A stretch of 42,070 nucleotides of DNA from F1-20-MAGs119 sp041164425 (GCA_041164425.1 JBEAPO010000108.1:1-42070); one strand, 5' to 3'; positions 15,501-24,395 are shown, numbered from the stretch's first letter. Notes: generated by a model not told the origin, from the letters alone. Program-made: numbers and translations.

Positions 15501-16118
15501 ATGGCTCGTTACACCGGACCCAAGGTGCGCATCTCGCGCCGCCTCAATGTCAACATCTACGAGAACGAAAAGGGCACGAAGGCGCTTGACCGTCGTCCGT
15601 TCCCCCCGGGTCACCACGGCCGCACGCGTCGTCGCAACGCCGGCAGCGAATACCTCGCCCAGCTGCAGGAAAAGCAGAAGGCGAAGTACATCTACGGTGT
15701 CCTCGAGCGTCAGTTCCGCAAGACCTACGACGAGGCCAACCGTCTCGCCGGCCCGACGGGTGAGAACCTACTGCGACTTCTCGAACAGCGTCTCGACAAC
15801 GTCGTCTACCGTGCGGGCTGGGCCAGCACTCGTCCACAGGCCCGTCAGTTCGTGAGCCACGGACTCGTCCTGGTCAACGGCAAGCGCGTCAACATTCCGT
15901 CGTTCACCGTGAAGAAGGGCATGAAGATCAGCCTCAGCCCGAAGGCACGCAACATGATCGTGATTCAGCACAACATCGACGTGCTCGACCGCTCCGTCGT
16001 GGGTTGGCTTGAGACCGGCGATGGCGGCAAAGAGGTCACCGTGCGCGACCTGCCGCAGCGTGAACACATCGACATCCCCGTCCGCGAACAACTCATCGTC
16101 GAGTTGTACTCGAAGTAA
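15501..16118 (+). CDS. rpsD: 30S ribosomal protein S4 (zinc-independent type)
   Basis: The 205-residue product is S4, a primary 16S assembly protein: MARYTGPKVRISRRL start, RPFPPGHHGRTRRRN, and the S4 RNA-binding domain LEQRLDNVVYRAGWASTRPQ followed by VSHGLVLVNGKRVNIPS. The N-terminus has no Cys, so it is the form without zinc ligands, unlike the zinc-binding S14 and L36 nearby. Confidence 0.97.
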   Translation: MARYTGPKVRISRRLNVNIYENEKGTKALDRRPFPPGHHGRTRRRNAGSEYLAQLQEKQKAKYIYGVLERQFRKTYDEANRLAGPTGENLLRLLEQRLDNVVYRAGWASTRPQARQFVSHGLVLVNGKRVNIPSFTVKKGMKISLSPKARNMIVIQHNIDVLDRSVVGWLETGDGGKEVTVRDLPQREHIDIPVREQLIVELYSK

Positions 16119-16145
16119 TCCCCCAGGAATCCGAAGGAGAGCAGC

Positions 16146-17078
16146 ATGCTCGTCATCCAGCGCCCCACGGTCGAAGCGATCGGCGAACCCGAGAACAACC
16201 GTCAGCGTTTCGCGGTCGGTCCGCTCGAGCCCGGCTTCGGCCATACGATCGGCAACTCGTTGCGTCGCACACTTCTGTCGTCGATCCCAGGCTCGGCCAT
16301 CACGACGGTGCGTTTCGACGCCGCCCTCCACGAGTTCGACACGATCGAAGGCATCGCCGAGGACGTCACCGAGATCATCCTCAACCTGAAGGACATCGTC
16401 ATCGTCTCAGAGAGTGACGAGCCCGTCGTTCTTCGTCTCGACGTGAAGGGTCCCGCCGACATCACGGCAGCAGACATCGCGCTGCCCGCCGGTGTCGAGA
16501 TCCTGAACCCGCAGGTCAAGATCGCGTCGCTCAACGCCAAGGGCCACCTCTCCATCGATCTCACCGTCGAGCGCGGCCGTGGCTACATGTCGAGTGACCG
16601 CGACTCCGAGAATCGTGTCATCGGTGTTATTCCGATCGACGCGATCTTCTCACCGGTTCGCCGCGTGATGTTCGACATCGAGCCGACGCGAGTCGAGCAG
16701 TCGACCAACTATGAGCGTCTCGTTCTCGACATCGAGACCGATGGCAGCATCGAGCCGCGCGAGGCGCTGTCCTCTGCGGGTGCAACGTTGCGTGCTCTCG
16801 TCGATCTTGTCGCCAGCCTCTCCGATGAGCCGCAGGGCCTCGAGCTGGGCGAAGTCATCGGCGCCAACATCGGCTCCCCCGACCTCGACCTGCCGATCGA
16901 AGACCTTGACCTCTCCGAGCGCCCGCGCAACTGTCTGAAGCGCGCGCAGGTCAACACGATCGGTGAGTTGCTGATGAAGAGCTACGACGACCTGCTCAAC
17001 ATCACCAACTTCGGCCAGAAGAGCCTCGACGAAGTCATCGCCAAGCTCGACGAGCGCGGCCTGTCGCTTCGTCCGTAA
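16146..17078 (+). CDS. rpoA: DNA-directed RNA polymerase subunit alpha
   Basis: The alpha dimer nucleates RNA polymerase assembly. The 310-residue product has the N-terminal dimerisation domain (FAVGPLEPGFGHTIGNSLRR, LSSIPGSAITTVRF, RGRGYMSSD) and a C-terminal domain (RPRNCLKRAQVNTIGELLMK, NFGQKSLDEVIAKL) that binds UP elements and activators. It starts after a GAAGGAGAGC ribosome site, between rpsD and rplQ as is standard. Confidence 0.98.
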   Translation: MLVIQRPTVEAIGEPENNRQRFAVGPLEPGFGHTIGNSLRRTLLSSIPGSAITTVRFDAALHEFDTIEGIAEDVTEIILNLKDIVIVSESDEPVVLRLDVKGPADITAADIALPAGVEILNPQVKIASLNAKGHLSIDLTVERGRGYMSSDRDSENRVIGVIPIDAIFSPVRRVMFDIEPTRVEQSTNYERLVLDIETDGSIEPREALSSAGATLRALVDLVASLSDEPQGLELGEVIGANIGSPDLDLPIEDLDLSERPRNCLKRAQVNTIGELLMKSYDDLLNITNFGQKSLDEVIAKLDERGLSLRP

Positions 17079-17111
17079 CACACACTCCGTAGACGTAGAC
17101 AAGGATTCGTC

Positions 17112-17483
17112 ATGCCCGCAACACCCAAGAAGTCGAAGCGATTCGGTGGCAGCGCCGCCCACCAGCGTCTGCTGATGGCGAACCTCGCCGCATCGTTGTT
17201 CGCCGCCGAGGGAATCGTCACGACCGAGGCCAAGGCCAAGGCACTGCGCCCCATCGCTGAAAAGCTCATCACGAAGGCGAAGAAGGCCGGCGAAGAGTCG
17301 CCACTGCGTATCCACCGCATCCGTCAGATCCAGGGCTACCTCGGTGACAAGGAGATGACGAACAAGTTGGTGAACGAAGTTGCCCCGCGTTATGCGGCGC
17401 GCAACGGTGGCTACACGCGCATCCTCAAGCTGGGTGAGCGTCACGGTGACAACGCACCGATGGCGCGCATCGAACTGGTCTAG
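17112..17483 (+). CDS. rplQ: 50S ribosomal protein L17
   Basis: The 123-residue product carries FGGSAAHQRLLMANLAASLF, IVTTEAKAKALRPIAEKLIT and the C-terminal GGYTRILKLGERHGDNAPMA signature of L17, which lies near the tunnel exit. It is the last ribosomal gene of the alpha operon and is followed 28 bases later by truA. Confidence 0.97.
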   Translation: MPATPKKSKRFGGSAAHQRLLMANLAASLFAAEGIVTTEAKAKALRPIAEKLITKAKKAGEESPLRIHRIRQIQGYLGDKEMTNKLVNEVAPRYAARNGGYTRILKLGERHGDNAPMARIELV

Positions 17484-17510
17484 AGCCGAAGGCGCGTTGC
17501 GCCAGTCATC

Positions 17511-18305
17511 ATGAACGCAGAGACGCAAGGGCCCGCCGTGAGGCGGGCCCGTCTCGTTGTCGCCTATCACGGCGAGCCCTACCACGGGTTCGCAATCAGT
17601 GCAGGCGTTCCCACAGTTGCCGGCACGTTGACCGATGCGTTGCGTCGCATCACCAGCCACGACGTCGTTCTCACCGGCGCGGGTCGCACCGATGCCGGTG
17701 TGCATGGTTGGGGACAGGTCGTGAGTTTCGCGTTGGCGGCCGACCACGACCTCGAAAAGATCGCAAAGAGCCTCAACTCGATGCTCGAACCACACATCGT
17801 CATCCGCGATGCACGGTGGGTGGCCGATGATTTCGACGCACGGTTCTCCGCTTTGTGGCGTCACTACCGATACCGCGTTTTGAACACCCCCACCGGCAAT
17901 CCGTTCGAGTCGGCCACGTCGTGGCACGTGACGACACCCCTCGACCTGCGCGCGATGCAACTCGCCGCCGATGCGTTCATCGGCGAACACGATTTTTCAG
18001 CTTTCTGTCGTCGGCCGAAGCAGTCGGGGCCGAGCAAGAACGCGCCCGAGCCGTCCATGGTGCGCCGAGTCATCAGCGCACGCTGGAGCGACGCGGGTGG
18101 GGGAGTGCTGCACTTCGAGATCCGCGCCAATGCCTTCTGCCAGCAGATGGTGCGGTCGATCGTCGGAACTCTCGTCGAGGTCGGGATGCACCGACGCCGT
18201 GCGGGCGAAATGACCGGGATCCTGCGCGCCTCCAGCCGCGCGATGGCGGGTCAGATCGCCCCACCCCACGGGCTGTGCCTCATGGAAGTCGGCTACCCCG
18301 CCTGA
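17511..18305 (+). CDS. truA: tRNA pseudouridine(38-40) synthase
   Basis: TruA makes pseudouridine in the anticodon stem-loop. The 264-residue product has the LVVAYHGEPYHGFA start of the fold, the catalytic Asp in GAGRTDAGVHGWGQV, SALWRHYRYRVLN, and QMVRSIVGTLVEVG near the end. The ATG at 17511 gives a short unconserved N-terminus (residues 1-9). A GTG at 17538 would begin VRRARLVVAYHG and may be the true start; a terminator-like hairpin (17529-17550) covers exactly this stretch, so the choice affects whether the hairpin is coding. Confidence 0.93.
   Translation: MNAETQGPAVRRARLVVAYHGEPYHGFAISAGVPTVAGTLTDALRRITSHDVVLTGAGRTDAGVHGWGQVVSFALAADHDLEKIAKSLNSMLEPHIVIRDARWVADDFDARFSALWRHYRYRVLNTPTGNPFESATSWHVTTPLDLRAMQLAADAFIGEHDFSAFCRRPKQSGPSKNAPEPSMVRRVISARWSDAGGGVLHFEIRANAFCQQMVRSIVGTLVEVGMHRRRAGEMTGILRASSRAMAGQIAPPHGLCLMEVGYPA
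17529..17550 (+). terminator. Terminator-like hairpin overlapping the truA start region
   Basis: A perfect 9-bp stem (GGGCCCGCC at 17529-17537, GGCGGGCCC at 17542-17550) closes a GTGA loop whose GTG is an in-frame alternative truA start. It lies 46 bases after the rplQ stop, where the alpha operon would be expected to end. The following GTCTCGTTGTC is only moderately T-rich, so termination would be partial. Confidence 0.5.
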
Positions 18306-18306
18306 G

Positions 18307-18342
18307 CCCGACCGTCCGGGTCGGGCCCCGGCCGCGGGGTTT
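18307..18342 (+). terminator. Double hairpin terminator after truA
   Basis: Two GC hairpins follow the truA stop directly: CCCGAC/GTCGGG (18307-18312 with 18320-18325) and CCCCG/CGGGG (18326-18330 with 18335-18339), the second followed by TTT. They should end the alpha-operon/truA transcript before rplM. Confidence 0.6.
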
Positions 18343-18381
18343 GAGCGGACCCCGGCCGTGCCGATTTTCCCGCTCGACCCC

Positions 18382-18387
18382 TATCCT
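18382..18387 (+). promoter_or_regulatory. Candidate -10 box of rplM-rpsI
   Basis: TATCCT in CCCTATCCTTTC lies 45 bases before the rplM ATG and just after the truA terminator. No good -35 hexamer is visible. Confidence 0.35.
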
Positions 18388-18432
18388 TTCAGAGCCCCTT
18401 GTCGCAGTAGGCGCAGGGCCGAAAGAGATCCC

Positions 18433-18879
18433 ATGGGTACCTATTCTCCGAAAGCTTCCGAAATCACGCGCGCTTGGCACGTCATCGACGCCGAGGGCAT
18501 GGTGCTCGGCCGTCTTTGCACCGAGGCCGCTCGTTTGCTGCGCGGCAAGCACAAGCCGATTTTTGCTCCGCACCTCGACACGGGCGATCACGTCGTCATC
18601 GTGAATGCCGACAAGGTGGTTCTCACCTCCGGCAAGGCCGACCGCGAGATGGTGTATCGCTACTCGGGTTACCCGGGCGGCATGAAGAGCGAGTCGTACC
18701 AGCAACTGCTCGACCGCAAGCCTGCCGAAGCGTTGCGCATGTCGATCGCCGGCATGTTGCCGAAGGGCCCGCTCGGTCGTCAGATGATCACGAAGTTGAA
18801 GGTGTACGCAGGTCCCGACCATCCGCACACCGCACAGCAGCCGGCACCCGTCGTGCTGAAGAAGGCCGCGGCCCGCTGA
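18433..18879 (+). CDS. rplM: 50S ribosomal protein L13
   Basis: The 148-residue product begins MGTYSPKASEITRAWHVIDA and contains LGRLCTEAARLLRGKHKPIF, DHVVIVNADKVVLTSGK and MSIAGMLPKGPLGRQM, typical of L13, an early 23S-binding protein. It precedes rpsI as in nearly all bacteria. The frame extends 75 bases upstream, but the ATG at 18433 gives the conserved start. Confidence 0.97.
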   Translation: MGTYSPKASEITRAWHVIDAEGMVLGRLCTEAARLLRGKHKPIFAPHLDTGDHVVIVNADKVVLTSGKADREMVYRYSGYPGGMKSESYQQLLDRKPAEALRMSIAGMLPKGPLGRQMITKLKVYAGPDHPHTAQQPAPVVLKKAAAR

Positions 18880-18920
18880 CGCGGCCGGGAAAATCGAACA
18901 CGGAAGTACGAGGAATCACG

Positions 18921-19316
18921 TTGGCAACGCAGCCGCTCACACAGACCACCGGACGTCGCAAGGAATCGGTCGCGCGCGCGCGACTGCGTTCGGGTACCGG
19001 TGTCGTCACCGTCAATGGTCGCACCTTCGAGGATTATTTCCCGATGGCCACGCAACGCATGGTCGTCGCCGAGGCATTGCGGGTCACCAGCACCGAAACC
19101 GTGTACGACGTTGATGCAACCATCCACGGTGGTGGCGTCAACGGTCAGGCCGGTGCGCTGCGTATGGCCATTGCGCGCTCGCTCGTCGAACTCGACGGCG
19201 AACTGCGCCCCGCGCTGAAGAAGGCCGGTCTGCTCACCCGCGACGCACGTCGCAAGGAAAGCAAGAAGTACGGCCTGAAGAAGGCCCGTAAGGCGCCGCA
19301 GTTCACCAAGCGCTGA
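18921..19316 (+). CDS. rpsI: 30S ribosomal protein S9
   Basis: The 131-residue product contains TTGRRKESVARARLRSGTG, GGGVNGQAGALRMAIARSL and the C-terminal KKYGLKKARKAPQFTKR tail whose last Arg contacts P-site tRNA. It starts at TTG, 6 bases after an AGGA ribosome site; no ATG or GTG lies between the upstream stop and the conserved region. Confidence 0.97.
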   Translation: MATQPLTQTTGRRKESVARARLRSGTGVVTVNGRTFEDYFPMATQRMVVAEALRVTSTETVYDVDATIHGGGVNGQAGALRMAIARSLVELDGELRPALKKAGLLTRDARRKESKKYGLKKARKAPQFTKR

Positions 19317-19322
19317 GTCAAC

Positions 19323-20636
19323 TTGTTGCGATTCGGCACCGACGGTGTCCGCGGTGTTGCACACCGCGAGATCACGCCGAGCGCCGTCCAGTTCTTCGCC
19401 CGCGCAGCCGCGCGGGCGTTGCGCTGTTCACGGGTGGTTGTCGGCTACGACCCTCGCGAATCAAGCCCTCAACTCGCCCGCGCTGTGGCCGAGGGATTCC
19501 GCGTCGAAGGCGTCGACGTCGACTTCATCGGTATGGCGCCGACGCCCGCGGTCGCATTTCTGGCCCAGCACCATGGATGTGCCGCTGCGGTAGTCACCGC
19601 CTCGCACAACCCGTACACCGACAACGGTCTCAAGTTCTTCCGTGACGGCGGCACGAAGCTGAACGACGACGAGGAGCGTGCGATCCAGACGCTGTACGAG
19701 GCGTTCGTCGCAGCCGACGAGGCGTTCGTCGAGCCAACCCACAGCGATGCGGCGGTTGGTCTCGACGCGTACCTCGACCACGTGTGTTCGGCGGCCACGT
19801 CCGTTCGGGCGGGCGCGCGCGTCGTCCTCGATTGTGCAAACGGGGCGATGAGTTCGGTTGCACCACTGGTATTCGCCCGGCTCGGCCTCGACACGGTGGT
19901 GTTCAATGCCTCGCCCGACGGAACGAACATCAATGTGTCGTGTGGTGCGGCCCACCCTGAACACGTCGCGGAGCTGGCGCGCGCCAATGCGTGCGACATC
20001 GCCGTCGCATTCGATGGCGATGGCGACCGATTGATCGCCGCAACGAATAGTGGTGTGGTCGTCGACGGAGACCATCTCATTGCGCTCGCTGCGCTTGATC
20101 TGAAGTCGCGTGGAGAACTCGTGAACGATGCCGTCGTCGTGACGGTGATGAGCAACATCGGTTTCCATCGCGCCATGTCCGATGCGGGCATCACCGTGCA
20201 CACCACCGCAGTTGGCGACAGGTCGGTTCTCGTCGAACTCGAACGAAGCGGTGCAATGCTCGGTGGCGAACAGAGCGGACACATCATTCATCGCTCGCGT
20301 GCCACCACGGGTGACGGTCTGCTCGCTGCGGTGGAACTCGTCGACATGCTTGGCCGTCACGGTGAAACGTTCGAGCAACTTGCTGCAGCGGCGATGACGT
20401 CGTATCCGCAGGTGTTGGTCAACGTGAATGTGGCGGGTGATGCAAAAGCCGCAGTGAAATCATGTGCCGAGGTTGTGAGTGAAGTCGAGGCGGAGCTCGC
20501 CGATGGAGGTCGCGTTCTCGTGCGGCCCAGCGGAACCGAGCCGCTCGTGCGCGTGATGGTCGAAGCGCGGGACGACGCAACCGCGCGGCGTCTCGCCGAG
20601 CGCATTGCCGACGCCGTACGCGGGGCGCAGGGGTAA
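19323..20636 (+). CDS. glmM: Phosphoglucosamine mutase
   Basis: GlmM converts glucosamine-6-phosphate to glucosamine-1-phosphate on the way to UDP-GlcNAc. The 437-residue product has the LRFGTDGVRG start, the phosphoserine loop TASHNPYTDNGLKFF with Ser94, the metal-binding DGDGDR at about residue 231, and the C-terminal phosphate-binding RPSGTEPLVRVM. It starts at one of two adjacent TTG codons (19323 or 19326), 6 bases after rpsI. The next gene is the GlmS-like enzyme that would supply its substrate. Its TAA stop is embedded in a -10-like TAAACT. Confidence 0.96.
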   Translation: MLRFGTDGVRGVAHREITPSAVQFFARAAARALRCSRVVVGYDPRESSPQLARAVAEGFRVEGVDVDFIGMAPTPAVAFLAQHHGCAAAVVTASHNPYTDNGLKFFRDGGTKLNDDEERAIQTLYEAFVAADEAFVEPTHSDAAVGLDAYLDHVCSAATSVRAGARVVLDCANGAMSSVAPLVFARLGLDTVVFNASPDGTNINVSCGAAHPEHVAELARANACDIAVAFDGDGDRLIAATNSGVVVDGDHLIALAALDLKSRGELVNDAVVVTVMSNIGFHRAMSDAGITVHTTAVGDRSVLVELERSGAMLGGEQSGHIIHRSRATTGDGLLAAVELVDMLGRHGETFEQLAAAAMTSYPQVLVNVNVAGDAKAAVKSCAEVVSEVEAELADGGRVLVRPSGTEPLVRVMVEARDDATARRLAERIADAVRGAQG

Positions 20637-20639
20637 ACT
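20634..20639 (+). promoter_or_regulatory. Candidate -10 box for the GlmS-like gene (leaderless)
   Basis: TAAACT overlaps the glmM stop codon and ends 7 bases before the ATG at 20647. No Shine-Dalgarno sequence is present. The same TANNNT-to-start spacing recurs at several other genes in this window. Confidence 0.45.
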
Positions 20640-20646
20640 CCAGCCC

Positions 20647-23600
20647 ATGTGCGGCATCATCTGTGTGCTCAGCCGCAAGGCCAGCCGCCCCGCGCCCGGC
20701 CGTGACGAGGTACTTGCCGCACTCGACGAGGGTCGCCGCCTCCTCGAACTTCGTGATCCGACGCGGGTCGCCGAGGCCGCACGCACACTGTCCATCGCCG
20801 ACGGTTTGTTGAAAGGAGAGCCCGGAGTTCGGGCACTCGTCGGCAACCGCGAACTCGTGTCGGGAGTCAACGCAGCCGTCGCGGCGATGCTGCCGGTACT
20901 CGCCGTCGTCGAGGCCGATCTCGAGGCAGCCGACGACGCGCATGCAATCGAGGCATCGGCCGAGGCAATCGCCGCCGTGAAGGATGTCCTGTGGTCGTTG
21001 CGCAACGACCGTCTGCGCACCGCACGCGAGGTCGAAGCCCTTGCGGGTCTGCAGGCGACACCAGGAGCGCTCGACGGCTATCTCGCCATCCAACAAGCGC
21101 TTTCGGCAATCGACCGAATGGAAGTGCGCGGCCGTGACTCGGCGGGCATCGGAGTCGTGGTGTGGGGTCATGGGCTCACCGCCGAACGGCTGCCCACCGG
21201 TATCACCTGGGCCGATCGGTGCGACGACCCGCTCTTCGTTTCGCGTTCGTTGCGGGTCACCGACGATGTCTGGACGTTCGTCTACAAGGCTGCAGCCGAA
21301 ATCGGGGAGTTGGGCGACAACACACGGGCCATCCGTCGCCAGGTTCTCGATGACGATGTTCTGCGCCATGTTCTCGCGCAACCGGGTGCTCGCGTGACGT
21401 TGATCGGCCACACCCGCTGGGCGAGCGTCGGCATCATCTCCGAGCCGAACGCACATCCCGTCACGGGCGAGGAAACCAACCGTCCATCACCACTCGTACT
21501 TGCTGTGTTGAACGGTGACGTCGACAACTACGCCGACTTGAAGGTCGAACACGGGCTCAGTGTGGCGGAACCCATCACCACAGACGCGAAGGTCATCCCC
21601 AGTCTCGTGGCGCGCCAATTGAGCGATGGTGTCGACCTAAAAGACGCGTTCGTCGCGACGGTCACGCAATTCGAGGGCTCGGTCGCGATTGCCAGCGTGT
21701 CGGTGACGGAACCCGATCGAGTGATGCTCGCACTCAAAGGCAGTGGTCAGGGAATGTGCATCGGTCTCGCAGAAGAGGCGTTCATCGTGGCGAGCGAACC
21801 GTACGGCACGGTCGAAGAGACTGCGGCGCTCGTGCGCATGGATGGCGAACGCGGCGAAATCATCGAACTGCGGTCGGCCACGGCGGGTCGACTCGCGGGT
21901 ATGACCCGGTTCCTCTACGACGGTTCGCCCGCGCCCGTCACCGACGATGAGGTCACCTCGGCCGGAGTGACGACGCGTGACATCGACCGCGGCGAGGCTC
22001 CACACTTCCTGTTGAAAGAAATCCTCGAGGCGCCCGAGAGCTTCCGCAAGACGATTCGTGGCCGCATCCACGAACATGACGGACTCTTCGTCGCCGACCT
22101 CGACGAAGAGGTGTTCCCCGAGTTCCTGCGACGCGAAATCGCCGAAGGCAAGATCAGGCGAATCCGCATCATCGGTCAGGGTACGGCGGCCGTCGCTGGC
22201 AGCAGTATGGTGTCGCTCCTCGTCGCACTCACCGGTGATGCGATAGACGTCGACGCGCTGACGGCAACCGAGTTCTCGGGATTCGGCCTCAGCCCCGACA
22301 TGAGCGACACGCTCGTCGTCGCCGTCAGCCAAAGCGGAACGACCACCGACACGAACCGCACGGTCGACCTGGCCCGTGGACGTGGAGCTCGCGTCGTGGC
22401 AATCGTGAACCGTCGCAACAGCGACCTCGTCCTGCGCTCCGACGGAGTTCTCTACACGTCGGACGGCCGCGACATCGAAATGAGCGTGGCAAGCACAAAG
22501 GCGTTTTACGCACAGGTCGCGGCCGGAGCGTTGCTGTCGTGCGCCATCAGCGATGCGGCGAACCTTGGCTCGGCGCAACTGCGCAGTCGCGTGCTCGGGT
22601 CAATGCGGCGGGTGCCCGATGCGATGCGAGCGGTCATCGGTCAACGGCCGGCAATCGCCGACGCTGCGCGTCGACATGCTCCCGGCAAGCGTTATTGGGC
22701 AGTCGTCGGCAATGGCGGCAACGCGGTTGCCGCGCACGAAGTACGAATCAAACTGTCCGAACTTTGTTACAAGTCGATCTCGTGCGACATCACCGAAGAC
22801 AAGAAGCACATCGACCTGTCGTGCGAACCGTTGATCCTCGTGTGTGCGGCGGGTCTCGAAGGTGGTACGGCATCCGACGTCGCCAAGGAAATTGCCATCT
22901 ACCGTGCCCACAAAGCGACACCCATCGTCGTTGCCACCGAGGGTGAACAGCGCTTCGATGCTGCCAGCGCGGTGTTGACAGTTCCCGAAGTCGACCAGTC
23001 GGTCGCCTTCATTCTCTCGGCAATGGTCGGCCACCTCTTCGGATACGAGGCGGCACTCGCAATCGATGCAACCGCGCGACCACTTCGCGAGGTGCGCGAA
23101 ACCATCCGCGATGTCGTCGCCACGCATGCCGATGCGGCGACGTTGGTGTCGACCGTCAGCCAGGCAGTTGCTCCGGCGACGGCACGGTTCCGCGACGCAC
23201 TCCTGACGGGTCAGTACGACGGCACGCTCGAGGCCTCGACTGCGGTGAGATTGAGCTCGGTGCTCGCCGATCTTTCGTCCCGGAATCCGCTCGATTCGTA
23301 CCAGCGCCAAACGGGCAAGGTCGTCACGCCGGCGGTGCTTCTCGACGACCTGACAGAAGCATTGACCCGCGCCATCGACGAACTCACACGCCCCATCGAT
23401 GCGATTCGCCACCAGGCCAAAACGGTCACCGTAGGTATCTCACGCAGCGACGAGGGTCTGATGGATCGTGCGCTGGTGCAGGCCGTCGTGACCGCCGGTG
23501 CGTCGCGCGATCGCCTCACGTACCGCACCCTGAAGATCCTCGCCGACCTCGATTTGGCGGTGTCGACGGTGAACGGGTTCACCCGCTACCGCGTCGAAGG

Positions 23601-24018
23601 TGGCACGTCGGACGATGCGACGATCACCATCATCGACCGTGGGGGCTTGTCGAAGGACCTGAAGTCGCGCGTCGATGGAACCGCGACGCTGGTCGGAACC
23701 AAGCACCGTGTTGCACGCGATCAAGAGGTGTTCGTGACCCGCGGTCGCGCCGACGGGCGTACCGTGATTCTCGTGCCCGAGGTGAAGTCGGGCGAGACGA
23801 CGGGGATCACGTTGCTGCACGTCACGTTCCGTCCGATGCTCGACGCGGCGACGATGAAGACCGTTCTGAAAGGTTACGACGACCGTTACAACCGACTCGT
23901 CGACTGGGTCAAGGAAACAGAGAGCGAGTTCCGCGACGATCTTCTCGCGCGCCTGGGGGTGGCCGACGCTCTCATCGCGCCGATCTCCGAAGCGGCCGAA
24001 CTCTGGCGCACGCGGTGA
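20647..24018 (+). CDS. glmS: Enlarged glutamine--fructose-6-phosphate aminotransferase (GlmS-like)
   Basis: At 1123 residues it is almost twice the usual 600-625. GlmS makes glucosamine-6-phosphate from fructose-6-phosphate and glutamine. The glutaminase domain is split: MCGIICVL with the Cys2 nucleophile, an Ala-rich helical insert (about 13-150), EVRGRDSAG (159-167), a second insert, GHTRWAS (254-260, Arg257) and NG at 289-290, with Leu replacing His of the usual HNG. Two SIS domains follow (about 505-640 and 680-800), with SQSGTT and VASTKAF. The isomerase residues Lys485, Glu488 and His504 of E. coli match Lys702, Glu705 and His721 with identical spacing. The catalytic C-tail, normally NLAKSVTVE at the very end, appears internally as HQAKTVTVG (Lys925). 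About 193 residues of unknown function come after it. Location between glmM and acpS matches glmS in other actinobacteria. Confidence 0.85.
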   Translation: MCGIICVLSRKASRPAPGRDEVLAALDEGRRLLELRDPTRVAEAARTLSIADGLLKGEPGVRALVGNRELVSGVNAAVAAMLPVLAVVEADLEAADDAHAIEASAEAIAAVKDVLWSLRNDRLRTAREVEALAGLQATPGALDGYLAIQQALSAIDRMEVRGRDSAGIGVVVWGHGLTAERLPTGITWADRCDDPLFVSRSLRVTDDVWTFVYKAAAEIGELGDNTRAIRRQVLDDDVLRHVLAQPGARVTLIGHTRWASVGIISEPNAHPVTGEETNRPSPLVLAVLNGDVDNYADLKVEHGLSVAEPITTDAKVIPSLVARQLSDGVDLKDAFVATVTQFEGSVAIASVSVTEPDRVMLALKGSGQGMCIGLAEEAFIVASEPYGTVEETAALVRMDGERGEIIELRSATAGRLAGMTRFLYDGSPAPVTDDEVTSAGVTTRDIDRGEAPHFLLKEILEAPESFRKTIRGRIHEHDGLFVADLDEEVFPEFLRREIAEGKIRRIRIIGQGTAAVAGSSMVSLLVALTGDAIDVDALTATEFSGFGLSPDMSDTLVVAVSQSGTTTDTNRTVDLARGRGARVVAIVNRRNSDLVLRSDGVLYTSDGRDIEMSVASTKAFYAQVAAGALLSCAISDAANLGSAQLRSRVLGSMRRVPDAMRAVIGQRPAIADAARRHAPGKRYWAVVGNGGNAVAAHEVRIKLSELCYKSISCDITEDKKHIDLSCEPLILVCAAGLEGGTASDVAKEIAIYRAHKATPIVVATEGEQRFDAASAVLTVPEVDQSVAFILSAMVGHLFGYEAALAIDATARPLREVRETIRDVVATHADAATLVSTVSQAVAPATARFRDALLTGQYDGTLEASTAVRLSSVLADLSSRNPLDSYQRQTGKVVTPAVLLDDLTEALTRAIDELTRPIDAIRHQAKTVTVGISRSDEGLMDRALVQAVVTAGASRDRLTYRTLKILADLDLAVSTVNGFTRYRVEGGTSDDATITIIDRGGLSKDLKSRVDGTATLVGTKHRVARDQEVFVTRGRADGRTVILVPEVKSGETTGITLLHVTFRPMLDAATMKTVLKGYDDRYNRLVDWVKETESEFRDDLLARLGVADALIAPISEAAELWRTR

Positions 24019-24025
24019 CGATCTC

Positions 24026-24391
24026 GTGAAAGGTCTCGGTGTCGATGCGGTCGACGTTGCGCGTTTCAGATCGGCCCTCGAACGAACACCGTCGATGCGC
24101 GAACGTTTGTTCACCGGCGAAGAAATCACACTCGCCGCCGAACGTGGCAACGATGCGGCGACCCTTGCCGCTCGCTTTGCCGTGCGCGAGGCAACGATGA
24201 AGGCGCTCGGCGTCGGCCTCGGCGCTTTCGACTTCCACGACGTTTCGGTTCGCAGGGCCCAATCGGGAGCCCCGGAACTCGTCGTGTCCGGGCGCGCCGC
24301 TGCACTTGCCGAAGACCGCGGGGTGAGTGGCTGGCATCTGTCGCTCAGTCACACCGAATTGGTGGCGATCGCGGTCGTCGCAGCGCTCTGA
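24026..24391 (+). CDS. acpS: Holo-[acyl-carrier-protein] synthase
   Basis: AcpS transfers 4'-phosphopantetheine from CoA to acyl carrier protein. The 121-residue product has the metal-binding Asp in KGLGVDAVDVARF, the FAVREATMKALGVG motif with the conserved Glu and Lys, and the closing LSLSHTELVAIAVV strand. It starts at GTG, 7 bases after the GlmS-like gene, and is followed 16 bases later by nnr, the order seen in mycobacteria and relatives. Confidence 0.94.
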   Translation: MKGLGVDAVDVARFRSALERTPSMRERLFTGEEITLAAERGNDAATLAARFAVREATMKALGVGLGAFDFHDVSVRRAQSGAPELVVSGRAAALAEDRGVSGWHLSLSHTELVAIAVVAAL

Positions 24392-24395
24392 CCCG

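Noticed and set aside
16650..17990. 446-codon minus-strand frame opposite rpoA, rplQ and truA
   Set aside because: It mirrors the codon periodicity of strongly conserved genes on the plus strand, and has no family resemblance or ribosome site.
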